Part shown: positions 17,168-25,239 of the stretch, piece by piece
How positions within the stretch are numbered: the stretch's first letter is position 1
How the letters are laid out: each line of letters opens with the position of its first letter
Assembly (NCBI RefSeq): GCF_030412915.1
Contig: NZ_JAUHJR010000003.1
Coordinates: forward strand, 331,607-395,606
Origin: Nocardioides abyssi
GTDB taxonomy: Bacteria > Actinomycetota > Actinomycetes > Propionibacteriales > Nocardioidaceae
Direction of reading: 5' to 3'
Length of the DNA stretch: 64,000 nucleotides
Position numbers and translations under genes: made by a program
Notes under the pieces: model-generated
Databases searched by the model: none
What the model was told of the DNA's origin: nothing
Seen by the model: the letters and a program-made list of their open reading frames with translations, nothing else

Positions 17168-17788
17168 TCAGCGGGACTGCGCGTCGCGCTGGGTGGCGTC
17201 GAAGGTGAACTTCACGCTGTCGGCGGCCTTCTGGAAGTCGTTGTCGGCGGCCTCGGGCAGGGCCAGGGTGACGCGGAGGTGCGAGCTGCCGGCGGTGTTG
17301 AGGGCGTCCAGGTTGGCCGTGCCGAGGTCGGCGAGCGAGCCGATGACCGGCGCGGAGGCGAGCACGGTGACCGGGGCGGTCGCACAGGTCAGCGCCTTGG
17401 ACTCGCCGGTCTTGACCCACGGGGTCGCGCACTGGTCGACGGTCATCTGCAGGCCGAGCGCGGTGTCGGTCGTGAGCTTCGAGCCGGTGCCGACGGTGGT
17501 CAGCGTGACCTTGCCGAACGTCTCGGTGGCCGAATCGCGGGTCAGGGTCATCGTCCGCTCGACGGTGTCACCGGGGACCAGGCCGGCGGCGGCGATCGTC
17601 GAGCCCTGGACGCCCTCGGCGAGGCCGATCGCGATGCGGCCGTTGCTGACCTCCTGGGTCGCGGCGGTCGAGGACGTGAAGGCACCGAACGTGCCGAGAC
17701 CGGCGACGGAGGCGGCGCCGGCGACGAGGGCGACGGAGGCGACGACCTTGGCGGCGGTCTTGCGGCTGTTGCGGTTCGAGGTGCGCAT
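17168..17788 (-). CDS. TasA/CalY-like SipW-dependent secreted protein (copy 1)
   Basis: A 206-residue exported protein of the TasA/CalY (camelysin) type. A basic N-terminus and a hydrophobic segment (about 12-33) lead to GLGTFGAFTSSTAAT, the characteristic SipW-dependent cleavage region. It resembles the protein at 27419-28093 throughout: both contain IAAAGLVPGDTVER and end with FDATQR, and both have one Cys in a VDQC segment. In Bacillus such proteins form matrix fibres; here that role is inferred. It is the first gene of an operon with its probable signal peptidase. The leader (GAAAGGCTCCCCC before the ATG) is shared with the second copy. Confidence 0.82.
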   Translation of the reverse strand: MRTSNRNSRKTAAKVVASVALVAGAASVAGLGTFGAFTSSTAATQEVSNGRIAIGLAEGVQGSTIAAAGLVPGDTVERTMTLTRDSATETFGKVTLTTVGTGSKLTTDTALGLQMTVDQCATPWVKTGESKALTCATAPVTVLASAPVIGSLADLGTANLDALNTAGSSHLRVTLALPEAADNDFQKAADSVKFTFDATQRDAQSR

Positions 17789-17853
17789 CGGGGGGAGCCT
17801 TTCGAGGAGTTCTGGGGAGGGCCTCCGCCGGTGGTCCCGGCTGGTCGTTGCCC

Positions 17854-17931
17854 TGATGACGAGAACTCTGCCGCCGGGAGATCAAGGCTCCCGCCGGTGC
17901 AACCCGGAGGTTTCCTCAAGGCCTGCGCAAC
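17854..17931 (-). promoter_or_regulatory. Composite response-regulator operator/promoter, copy 2
   Basis: On the plus strand: TGATGAC, GAACTCTGCCG (17863-17873), GATCAAGG (17880-17887), then CTCAAG (17915-17920) and CGCAAC (17926-17931), 11 bp apart. The N8 gap between GAACTCTGCCG and TCAAGG is the same in all three copies. TCAAGG to the distal TCAAG is 34 bp here and in copy 3, but 22 bp in copy 1. It lies 75 bp before the TasA-like start. The rest of 17789-17969 shows nothing else. Confidence 0.65.
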
Positions 17932-17969
17932 GTCGGCCGGGCCCGTCCGGGGCCCGGCCGACGCCCCAC

Positions 17970-19433
17970 TCAGGCCCGGGCCGGGCGGTCGAACCAGCCG
18001 GCCAGCGCGGGCACCCGGCGCAGGACCAGCTGGTCGAGCAGCAGCGCCGCCAGCAGCGTGATGCCGAAGAACGGGAGCAGCACGCCCAGGACGAGGATCC
18101 CCACCGTCAGCGCCGGCGTCGCGCGCAGGGGCATCCGTCCGCGTGGCGCCCCGATCGACGAGCGGCCCCGCGGCCGGCGGCGCCACCACATCAGCGGGCC
18201 GGTCACGCACGAGACGACCACGCCCAGGCACAGCAGCGCCGCGCCCCAGAACGACCACAGCCCCAGGCTGCGCCCCTCGTGCAGCCCGATGCCGTGGGCG
18301 ACCACCTTGGCCAGCGCGGGGTAGTCGTCGTACCCGTAGGTGTCGACCACCTCGCCGCCGTACCGGTCCACGTGCACCGTGCGCTCGTCCGTCGGCGCGT
18401 CGAAGGCGTAGCCGATGACGGAGAACACCCCGTCGTCGGTGCTCGGCAGCGCGATCGTGAACGGTCGGCGCAGCCCCTCGCGCTCGGCGACGACGACCGC
18501 GGTGTCGACGTTGGCGACGCTCACCTCGCCGTCGGCGCCCGGCTCCGGCACCTCCGAGCGCGGGACCTCGGACTTGTGCTGGGCCCACGGCACGTCGGGC
18601 AGGTGGCTGTGCGGGAGGGACTCGTCGAGCGTCGAGACCGGGTCGGAGATCGCGCCGTGGTCGGTGCTCCACAGCGACGACCCCTGCGCGGTGGCCAGCT
18701 CCTGGACCTTCGCGCCCCAGAAGCCGGTCCACGGCAGGCCCGAGACGAGCAGGGTGAGCAGCCCGACGCCGACGACCGCGCCGACCGCCCCGTGCCGGCT
18801 GCGCAACCGTGCCCCCGGGCGGCCGGAGCGGGCCAGCCGCCGCCGGGCTCGGCGGCCGCGGAGGAACAGGTAGTAGCCGGTGATCGCCATGACGATCGCC
18901 CAGCAGGCGCCGAGCTCCATCACCATGTCGCCGACCCGGCCCGACATCAGGTCCGCGTGCAGCCGCACGGCGGTGCCGGACAGCGTCGTGTCGGGGTCCA
19001 TCGAGCCCAGCACCCGCACCGCGAAGGGGTCGACGTAGACGTCGCGCCCCTCGCCGTCGGGCAGCACCACGGAGAAGACCGTGCTGCGCCCGTCCTCGCG
19101 CGGCTCGGCCAGCGAGACGACCTCGACGTCCGGGTACGCCGCCCGGACGGCGGCGAGCTGGGCGGAGTAGGGCTGCGCGACCTGCTGGGTGGCGGTCGGC
19201 TCGGCCTTCATCAGGTCGGGGTGCAGCAGCGGCTCGAGCTGGAACCGGAAGAGGTAGATCAGCCCGGTGACGGCAAGCACCAGCAGCACCGGGACGACGA
19301 CGAAGGAGGCGAAGAAGTGCCAGCGCCAGACGGCGCGGAACAGGCCGCTGCCGGACGGTCGGCGGGACGGGCCGCCGGTCCTGCCCGGCGGCTGGGCATC
19401 GGAGGCGCGCTCGGGCGCGCGGAGGTCGGTCAT
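17970..19433 (-). CDS. PepSY-associated transmembrane protein
   Basis: A 487-residue membrane protein of the PepSY_TM family. It has four or five membrane helices: about residues 40-62, about 185-203, about 228-245, and two near the C-terminus. A large extracytoplasmic PepSY-like part (PYSAQLAAVRAAYPDVEVVSL, and later YGGEVVDTYGYDDYP) lies between them. Related proteins are found in iron/siderophore reduction and copper loci, but the electron or ligand partner is unknown. The ATG is preceded by GAGGAGAG. It follows a small membrane protein gene by 122 nt in the same direction. Confidence 0.85.
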   Translation of the reverse strand: MTDLRAPERASDAQPPGRTGGPSRRPSGSGLFRAVWRWHFFASFVVVPVLLVLAVTGLIYLFRFQLEPLLHPDLMKAEPTATQQVAQPYSAQLAAVRAAYPDVEVVSLAEPREDGRSTVFSVVLPDGEGRDVYVDPFAVRVLGSMDPDTTLSGTAVRLHADLMSGRVGDMVMELGACWAIVMAITGYYLFLRGRRARRRLARSGRPGARLRSRHGAVGAVVGVGLLTLLVSGLPWTGFWGAKVQELATAQGSSLWSTDHGAISDPVSTLDESLPHSHLPDVPWAQHKSEVPRSEVPEPGADGEVSVANVDTAVVVAEREGLRRPFTIALPSTDDGVFSVIGYAFDAPTDERTVHVDRYGGEVVDTYGYDDYPALAKVVAHGIGLHEGRSLGLWSFWGAALLCLGVVVSCVTGPLMWWRRRPRGRSSIGAPRGRMPLRATPALTVGILVLGVLLPFFGITLLAALLLDQLVLRRVPALAGWFDRPARA

Positions 19434-19555
19434 GCAGGGTCTCTCCTCGAGACGGCGTGCGCGGGCGCCGGTGGGGCGCCAGACGGGCGCGCGCACGCAG
19501 GGGTCGACGGGCCGCCGACGGTGGCGGTCCGCTGTGGACGAGGTGTGGGGCCGGG

Positions 19556-20263
19556 TCAGGCCGCGAGGAGAGGCGGGCCGCGGCGTACGACGCAGCGCGC
19601 GAGGAGGTGGGTGGTGCGTGGGAGCGGCTCGTCGGCACGGACCGGGGCCGTGACCGTCACCGGCACGCGAATCGTGCGGAGCGCGGCGAGCGCGAGCAGG
19701 GACGGCCGCAGGAAGGCGGTCGAGGCGAGCGCGACGAGCGTCCACAGCGACCGCTCCCCCACCGCCAGCCAGAGCCCGACGAGGACGGCGGCCACGAGGT
19801 GGACCGCCATCATCGGCGCGTGGGCGGTCAGGTCGGAGACGAGGTGGCCGACCGGCAGCGTCGGCGCGGCCGCGTGTCCGCCGGTCTCGTAGGCCTGCTG
19901 CAGGGAACCGACCCGCCGACCGTCGACGACCGGCAGCGCGCCGCCGCCGGTGGCCGGGAGCGGGGTGGCTGCGCCCGGTTTGTCGCCCACGTGGCCGCCG
20001 GTCGCGGTCAGGACGGCGTGGACGCCGGCCTGGCCGAGCACGAGCAGCACGACCATCCGCAGCGTCGAGGCCGGCCGGGCCAGCAGCGACGCGGAGACGA
20101 CCGCGCCCACGACGATGAGCAGCGCCAGCACGCCGGGCCCGGGCAGCAGCCCGTCCGCGGTGACGTGGCCGGCCGCGCCGAGGAAGACCGCCAGCGCCGT
20201 GACCACGAGCGCGCGTGCCCACAGCACCACGGGGTCGATCCGACGCTCCACGCGCGAGATCAT
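19556..20263 (-). CDS. Multi-pass membrane protein, unknown function
   Basis: A 235-residue membrane protein with about five hydrophobic helices (near 14-30, 42-58, 67-86, 145-165 and 172-195). Between helices are His-bearing segments (QAGVHAVLTATGGHVGD, TAHAPMMAVH) of the kind seen in metal or heme-associated membrane proteins of actinobacteria, sometimes near copper genes; here that is only a suggestion. Start ATG 20263 lacks a strong ribosome binding site; GTG 20251 is an alternative. It follows the PEP mutase-family gene by 26 nt and precedes the PepSY gene. Confidence 0.65.
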   Translation of the reverse strand: MISRVERRIDPVVLWARALVVTALAVFLGAAGHVTADGLLPGPGVLALLIVVGAVVSASLLARPASTLRMVVLLVLGQAGVHAVLTATGGHVGDKPGAATPLPATGGGALPVVDGRRVGSLQQAYETGGHAAAPTLPVGHLVSDLTAHAPMMAVHLVAAVLVGLWLAVGERSLWTLVALASTAFLRPSLLALAALRTIRVPVTVTAPVRADEPLPRTTHLLARCVVRRGPPLLAA

Positions 20264-20289
20264 CCCACGCGGCCGCGAGGCGTGCCCCG

Positions 20290-21075
20290 TCAGTTCAGGC
20301 GGCGGGTGTCCTCGGGGGCGGTGCCGCCGCGGTGGACCTCCTCGACCATCTGCTGGAGCGCGGTGAGGGCGACGTTCTGGGAGACCGGGCCGAAGCTGAC
20401 CCGGGCGACGCCGAGCTCCTCGAGCCGGGCGAGCGGGACGTGGCCGGGCAGGCCGATGAGGGTCAGCCGCTGCGGGCCGAGGGCGTCGACCAGGTGCGCG
20501 ACGTCGTCCTCGGAGAGGAAGCCCGGCACGAAGACGACCGGGGCACCGGCGTCGAGGAACGCGCGGCACCGCTCGGTCCCGTCTGCGAGCACCTCGCCGT
20601 GGTCGCGGTCGCCCGCCTGGAGGAAGACGTCGGTGCGGGCGTTGAGCATGAAGTCGCCGACGCCGGCCTGCTCGGCGACCCGCATGACGTCCTCGACCTG
20701 GCGGGCGGCCTCGGCGAGGGGCTTGACCTGGTCCTCGAGGTTCGCGCCGACGACGCCGATGTCGATCGCGCGGCGGATCGTGCCGGCCGCGTCGCCGTAC
20801 CCGCCCTCGAGGTCGGCGGTGACGGGCAGCTCGGTCGCGCGGACGATGCGCCCGACCATGTCGAGCATCTCCGCGAGCGGGATGTTCTCCCCGTCCTCGT
20901 GGCCGAGGGTCGCGGCGATCGAGTGGCTGGCGGTGGCCAGGGCCCGGGTGCCGGGCACGTCGGTGACGACCTTCGCGCTGATCGCGTCCCAGACGTTGAC
21001 GACGGTGAGCAGCTCAGGGGCCTGGTGGAGGCGCAGCAGCTCGGTGGCCTTGCGCGCGGTCTCGGGTGCGGTCAT
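20290..21075 (-). CDS. Isocitrate lyase/PEP mutase family protein
   Basis: A 261-residue TIM-barrel enzyme of the isocitrate lyase/phosphoenolpyruvate mutase superfamily. Metal-binding TADLEGGYGD is at about residues 86-95, with VGANLEDQVKPL and FMLNARTDVFL at later strands. It lacks the KKCGH cysteine loop of isocitrate lyase, so a C-C lyase or hydrolase acting on another oxaloacetate-like substrate is more likely. It sits 18 nt after glnE in the same direction and may be read through from it. Confidence 0.85.
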   Translation of the reverse strand: MTAPETARKATELLRLHQAPELLTVVNVWDAISAKVVTDVPGTRALATASHSIAATLGHEDGENIPLAEMLDMVGRIVRATELPVTADLEGGYGDAAGTIRRAIDIGVVGANLEDQVKPLAEAARQVEDVMRVAEQAGVGDFMLNARTDVFLQAGDRDHGEVLADGTERCRAFLDAGAPVVFVPGFLSEDDVAHLVDALGPQRLTLIGLPGHVPLARLEELGVARVSFGPVSQNVALTALQQMVEEVHRGGTAPEDTRRLN

Positions 21076-21093
21076 GGCTGCTCGATACCCGGC

Positions 21094-24081
21094 TCAGCCC
21101 CAGAAGACGCGATCGACCACGGCCGTGGCCAGCCGGGTGTGCCGCAGGTGGTCGTTGACCATCGCCTCGGTCTCGCCGGAGGGGTAGCCGAGGATGCTCG
21201 CCACCGCCGCCCGCTCGCGCGCGTCGCGGGGCAGCTGGTCCGAGGGGGTGCCGCGCACCAGCGTGACCGCGTTGCGGGTGCGGCTGACGTGGCGCCAGGT
21301 CTGCTGGAGCACCTCCGCGTCGGCGGGCTCGACGAGCCCGGCGTCGCGGGCGGCGTCGAGCGCCGTCATCGTCCGGGTCGTCCGCAGCCCGTCGACCTCG
21401 TGGGCGTGGCGCATCTGGAGCAGCTGCACGGTCCACTCGACGTCGGCCAGCCCGCCGCGCCCGAGCTTGAGGTGCATCTGGGGGTCGGCGCCCCGGGGCA
21501 GCCGTTCGCGGTCCACGCGCGCCTTGATCCGGCGCACCTCGAGCACGTCGTCGTCGGAGATGCCGCCCTCGGGGAAGCGCAGCGGGTCGACGAGCTCCTC
21601 GAAGCGACGGCGCAGGTCGAGGTCGCCCACGACCGCGTCGGCACGCAGGAGCGCCTGGGCCTCCCATACCTTCGACCACTTCGCGTAGTACGCCGCGTAG
21701 GAGCCGATCGTGCGCACGAGCGGCCCCTGCTTGCCCTCCGGGCGCAGGTCGGCGTCGACCGCGAGCGGCGGGTCGCCGCCGGGGAGGCCGAGCAGGCGGC
21801 GCAGCTCGTTGGCGACCGCCTGGGCGTACGACGACGCCCGCTGCGGGTCGGCGCCCGGCTCCGGCTCGTGCACGAAGAGCACGTCGGCGTCGGAGCCGTA
21901 GGACAGCTCGAAGCCGCCGTACCGCCCCATCGCCACGACCGCGATCCGGGTCGGCGCCTCGTCGAGACCCCGCTGCCGGCAGACCTCCCGGCCCACGACG
22001 TGGAGGGTCGCCTCGAGGGTGGCGTCGGTGAGCCGGCTCAGCGCGGCACCGACCGTGTCGACCGGGATCAGCCCGACCAGGTCGCCGGCGGCGATGCGGA
22101 AGAGCTCGCGGCGGCGGATCGACCGGACCGCGCGGACGGCCTTCTCGACGTCCTGCTGGCGGCCGGCGGACGCGCACATCTCCTCCACCAGCGCCTCGGC
22201 GCCGAGCGGGGTGAGGTCCTCGCCGAGCATCCGCACGCCCTGCGGCTCGCGCTCGAGCAGGCTGGTGGCGTAGCGCGAGCGCGACAGCACCTGGGCGAGC
22301 CGCTCGGCGACCTGGCCCTCGTCGCGCAGCGTCTTGAGGTACCACGGGCTGTCGCCGAGCGCCTCGCTGATCCGCCGGAAGCCGAAGAGCCCCCCGTCGG
22401 GGTCGGGCCCGTCGGCGAACCACTGGAGCATCACCGGCAGCAGCGCGCGCTGGATGTTGGCGCTGCGGGAGACGCCGGTCGTGAGCGCCTCGAGGTGGCG
22501 CAGCGCGGCCTTCGCATCGAGGTAGCCGAGCGCGGCGAGCCGCTCCCCCGCCGCCTCGGTCGAGAGCCGGGTCCCGGGGCCGGGGATCGCGGCGACCGCC
22601 TCGAGCAGCGGGCGGTAGAAGATCTTCTCGTGCAGCCGCCGCACCTCGCGGCGGTGGTGCTGCCACTCCTTGTCCAGCGCCGCGGCGGAGTCGCGCAGGT
22701 AGCCGACGCTGCGCCCGAGCCGGCGCATCGCCTCCTCCTCGTCGGGCACGACGTGGGTGCGGCGCAGCTGGAAGAGCTGGATGCGGTGCTCGAGGGTGCG
22801 CAGGAAGGCGTACGCCTCGTGCAGCGCCTCGCCGTCCTCGCGACCGACGTAGCCCCCGCGGGTCAGCTGGGCGAGCGCGCTGAGCGTGGCGGTGCCACGG
22901 ATCGACTCGTCGCCGCGGCCGTGGACCAGCTGCAGCAGCTGCACGGCGAACTCCACGTCGCGCAGCCCGCCCGAGCCGAGCTTGAGCTGGCGGTCGGCCT
23001 CGCGGGCGGGGATGTGCTCGACGACCCGGCGGCGCATTGCGCGGGTGTCGGCGACGAACCCCTCGCGCTCGGCCGCGCTCCACACCAGCGGCGCGGCCAT
23101 CTCGACGTACGCCGCGCCGAGCGCCTTGTCACCGGCGACCGGGCGCGCCTTGAGCAGCGCCTGGAACTCCCACGTCTTGGCCCACCGCTCGTAGTAGCCG
23201 CGGTGGCTGGCGAGCGTGCGGGTGAGCGGACCGGCCTTGCCCTCGGGGCGCAGGGCGGCGTCGACGGGCCAGATCGTGCCCTCGCCGGTGTGGTCGGAGC
23301 AGACCTGCATCATGTTGCCGGCCAGCTGGGTCGCCGCCCGGAGCGCCGCGTGGTCGTCGGCGCCCTCGGCCGGCTCGTGGACGAAGACGACGTCGACGTC
23401 GGAGACGTAGTTGAGCTCGTGCCCGCCGCACTTGCCCATCGCGACGACCGCCAGCCGCGCGAGCGAGGCCTGCTCCCCCACCCGCTGCCGGGCGACGGCG
23501 AGCGCCGCCTCGAGCGTGCCGGCCGCGAGGTCGCTGAGCTCGGCGGCGGTGTCGTCGACGCCGAGGGCGTGGGCGAGGTCGCGGGCGGCGAGGCGCAGCA
23601 GCAGCCGGCGGTACTCCACGCGCAGCGCGTCGAGCGCCTCGGCGTCGGGCAGGGTCGCGACCGGCTCGGCGGCCGCGGGGTCCGCGCCGACGCTGGCCAG
23701 CAGCTCCGCACGCAGGGCGTACGCCGCCGGGCGGGTCGAGCCGAGCGTCGGGTCGGTGAGCTCGCGCCAGTGGGTCGGGTGCCGGACGAGGTGGTCGCCG
23801 AGGGCGGCCGACGCGCCGAGCACGCTCAGCAGCCGCATCGCGGTGCCCTCGTCGTCGGCGAGCGCCTCGAGCATCGCCCCCGGCCCGTCGGCGCCGTCGT
23901 CGAGCGCCTCGGCGAGCCGCACCAGCCTGCCGAGCGCGAGGTCGGGGTCGGCGGTGCGGGCCAGCAGGTGCAGCAGCTCCTCGGCGACCGGCCCCAGCGC
24001 GCGCAGGTGCTCGACGGCGGCCTCGCTGTCGAGGAAGCCCAGCCGCAGCAGGGCACCCTTCGAGGTCGCCGTCCGGTTCAC
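21094..24081 (-). CDS. glnE: Bifunctional glutamine synthetase adenylyltransferase/deadenylyltransferase
   Basis: GlnE adds and removes AMP on type I glutamine synthetase in response to nitrogen state. The 995-residue protein has two nucleotidyltransferase halves. The N-terminal half has KCGGHELNYVSDVDVVFV and the C-terminal half has RYGGFELSYGSDADVLFV, each with the Asp-x-Asp metal site; in E. coli the N-terminal half deadenylylates and the C-terminal half adenylylates. GTG 24081 overlaps the upstream stop (GTGA). A glutamine synthetase gene lies three genes upstream, but it looks like a non-adenylylated type, so the main target is probably another GlnA elsewhere. Confidence 0.94.
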   Translation of the reverse strand: MNRTATSKGALLRLGFLDSEAAVEHLRALGPVAEELLHLLARTADPDLALGRLVRLAEALDDGADGPGAMLEALADDEGTAMRLLSVLGASAALGDHLVRHPTHWRELTDPTLGSTRPAAYALRAELLASVGADPAAAEPVATLPDAEALDALRVEYRRLLLRLAARDLAHALGVDDTAAELSDLAAGTLEAALAVARQRVGEQASLARLAVVAMGKCGGHELNYVSDVDVVFVHEPAEGADDHAALRAATQLAGNMMQVCSDHTGEGTIWPVDAALRPEGKAGPLTRTLASHRGYYERWAKTWEFQALLKARPVAGDKALGAAYVEMAAPLVWSAAEREGFVADTRAMRRRVVEHIPAREADRQLKLGSGGLRDVEFAVQLLQLVHGRGDESIRGTATLSALAQLTRGGYVGREDGEALHEAYAFLRTLEHRIQLFQLRRTHVVPDEEEAMRRLGRSVGYLRDSAAALDKEWQHHRREVRRLHEKIFYRPLLEAVAAIPGPGTRLSTEAAGERLAALGYLDAKAALRHLEALTTGVSRSANIQRALLPVMLQWFADGPDPDGGLFGFRRISEALGDSPWYLKTLRDEGQVAERLAQVLSRSRYATSLLEREPQGVRMLGEDLTPLGAEALVEEMCASAGRQQDVEKAVRAVRSIRRRELFRIAAGDLVGLIPVDTVGAALSRLTDATLEATLHVVGREVCRQRGLDEAPTRIAVVAMGRYGGFELSYGSDADVLFVHEPEPGADPQRASSYAQAVANELRRLLGLPGGDPPLAVDADLRPEGKQGPLVRTIGSYAAYYAKWSKVWEAQALLRADAVVGDLDLRRRFEELVDPLRFPEGGISDDDVLEVRRIKARVDRERLPRGADPQMHLKLGRGGLADVEWTVQLLQMRHAHEVDGLRTTRTMTALDAARDAGLVEPADAEVLQQTWRHVSRTRNAVTLVRGTPSDQLPRDARERAAVASILGYPSGETEAMVNDHLRHTRLATAVVDRVFWG

Positions 24082-24824
24082 CGGTCCCCGGCTCCCGGCC
24101 GCGCGGCCGCCAGCTCGGCGAACCGCTGCGCGAGCGGCCGCCAGGCCGCCTCCAGCTCGGCGCGGGCGCCGGCGATGTCGGCGAGCAGCCGGTCCTGGTC
24201 GATGCCGCGCGCCTCGTGGGAGCCACGGTCGTCCTCCGCCCACGGGCGCAGCACCTCGGCGGTGACCTCGGGGTGCAGCTGCAGCCCCCAGGCGGCCGGG
24301 GCGAGGCGCGCGGCCTGCACGCAGCCGTCCTCGGTGCGGGCCAGCACCACCGCGTCGTCGGGGACGGTCGTGACGACGTCGTTGTTCCAGTGCACGCCCC
24401 GCCGCGCGCCGCCGACCAGTCCACCGACGAGCGGGTCGTCCGCGGCCGCGCCCGTCCAGCCGACGTCGAGCAGGCCGAGCTGCTGGCCCTCCGGGTTCGC
24501 ATCGACCGCGCCGCCGAGCGCGGTCGCCACGAGCTGGTGCCCCAGGCAGATGCCGAGGGTGGGCACGCCGGCGTCGACCGCCTCGCGCACGAGGTCCATG
24601 GTCGGCGCCAGCCACGCGTGCCGCCCGGTGTCGCGCACGCCCATCGGCCCGCCGAGCACCAGCAGGGCGTCGTGCTGCGCCGGGTCGAGCCGCTCGGGCA
24701 GCTGCCCGGCGGCGTACGGACGGACGACGTCGAGGGTGCAGCCGGCGTCGGCCAGCCAGTCGCCGACGAGCGCGGGCGGGCAGTCGCGGTCGTGCTCGAC
24801 GACGAGCACCCGGGGGCCGGTCAC
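24078..24824 (-). CDS. Class I glutamine amidotransferase (GMP synthase-like)
   Basis: A 248-residue stand-alone glutamine amidotransferase. The nucleophile elbow GICLGHQLVA carries the catalytic Cys (about residue 92), and LQLHPEV carries the catalytic His and Glu near 175. This resembles the GATase1_GMP_synthase-like proteins often found beside glnA/glnE in actinobacteria, where they may hydrolyse gamma-glutamyl compounds. It is coupled on both sides by GTGA overlaps, so it is tightly tied to nitrogen genes. The real substrate is not known. Confidence 0.87.
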   Translation of the reverse strand: MTGPRVLVVEHDRDCPPALVGDWLADAGCTLDVVRPYAAGQLPERLDPAQHDALLVLGGPMGVRDTGRHAWLAPTMDLVREAVDAGVPTLGICLGHQLVATALGGAVDANPEGQQLGLLDVGWTGAAADDPLVGGLVGGARRGVHWNNDVVTTVPDDAVVLARTEDGCVQAARLAPAAWGLQLHPEVTAEVLRPWAEDDRGSHEARGIDQDRLLADIAGARAELEAAWRPLAQRFAELAAARPGAGDR

Positions 24825-25234
24825 CGGCGGTAGCCCTTCGGCACGCCCGGCCGGGTGTCCAGCGCCGGGTCGTCGGCGATGAGCGCGAGGAAGACCACGC
24901 TGAGCCCCACGACGATCGTCACGAAGCCGAGCTGGCCCAGCAGCACCGAGACCGGGATGAGCACGACGCCGACGGCGACGCACCACCGCTTGGCCTCGAC
25001 GGTCCGCGACGGGAGCGCCCGCAGCGCGAAGGTCGTCACGCCCAGGACGACGACGGCGGCGGCGGTGAGCGAGACGGCGTACGTCAGCGCGCCGCTGTCG
25101 TCGGGCAGCACACCCACCAGGATCCACACCGCGAGCGCGGCCACGACCACGCCGAGCCCGAGCGCGACGTAGAGCGCCATCCGCAGGCGGCGCGTGCGGT
25201 CCTGGCTGTAGACGACCGTCCCCTCCGTGGCCAC
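24821..25234 (-). CDS. Four-helix membrane protein, unknown function
   Basis: A 137-residue protein with four predicted membrane helices: about residues 18-38, 47-66, 82-98 and 100-115. A short N-terminal tail carries Arg residues and the C-terminus is polar. No motif gives a function. GTG 25234 lies 5 nt after the glnA stop and its own stop overlaps the amidotransferase start, so it is a middle member of the glnA-to-glnE series. Its conserved place there hints at a role in nitrogen metabolism, but this is inference. Confidence 0.72.
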   Translation of the reverse strand: MATEGTVVYSQDRTRRLRMALYVALGLGVVVAALAVWILVGVLPDDSGALTYAVSLTAAAVVVLGVTTFALRALPSRTVEAKRWCVAVGVVLIPVSVLLGQLGFVTIVVGLSVVFLALIADDPALDTRPGVPKGYRR

Positions 25235-25239
25235 GGCGA

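Noticed and set aside
20215-24882. A plus-strand frame of about 1,555 codons opposite the PEP mutase, glnE and amidotransferase genes
   Set aside because: It is the antisense shadow of clearly identified minus-strand enzymes and has low-complexity composition.
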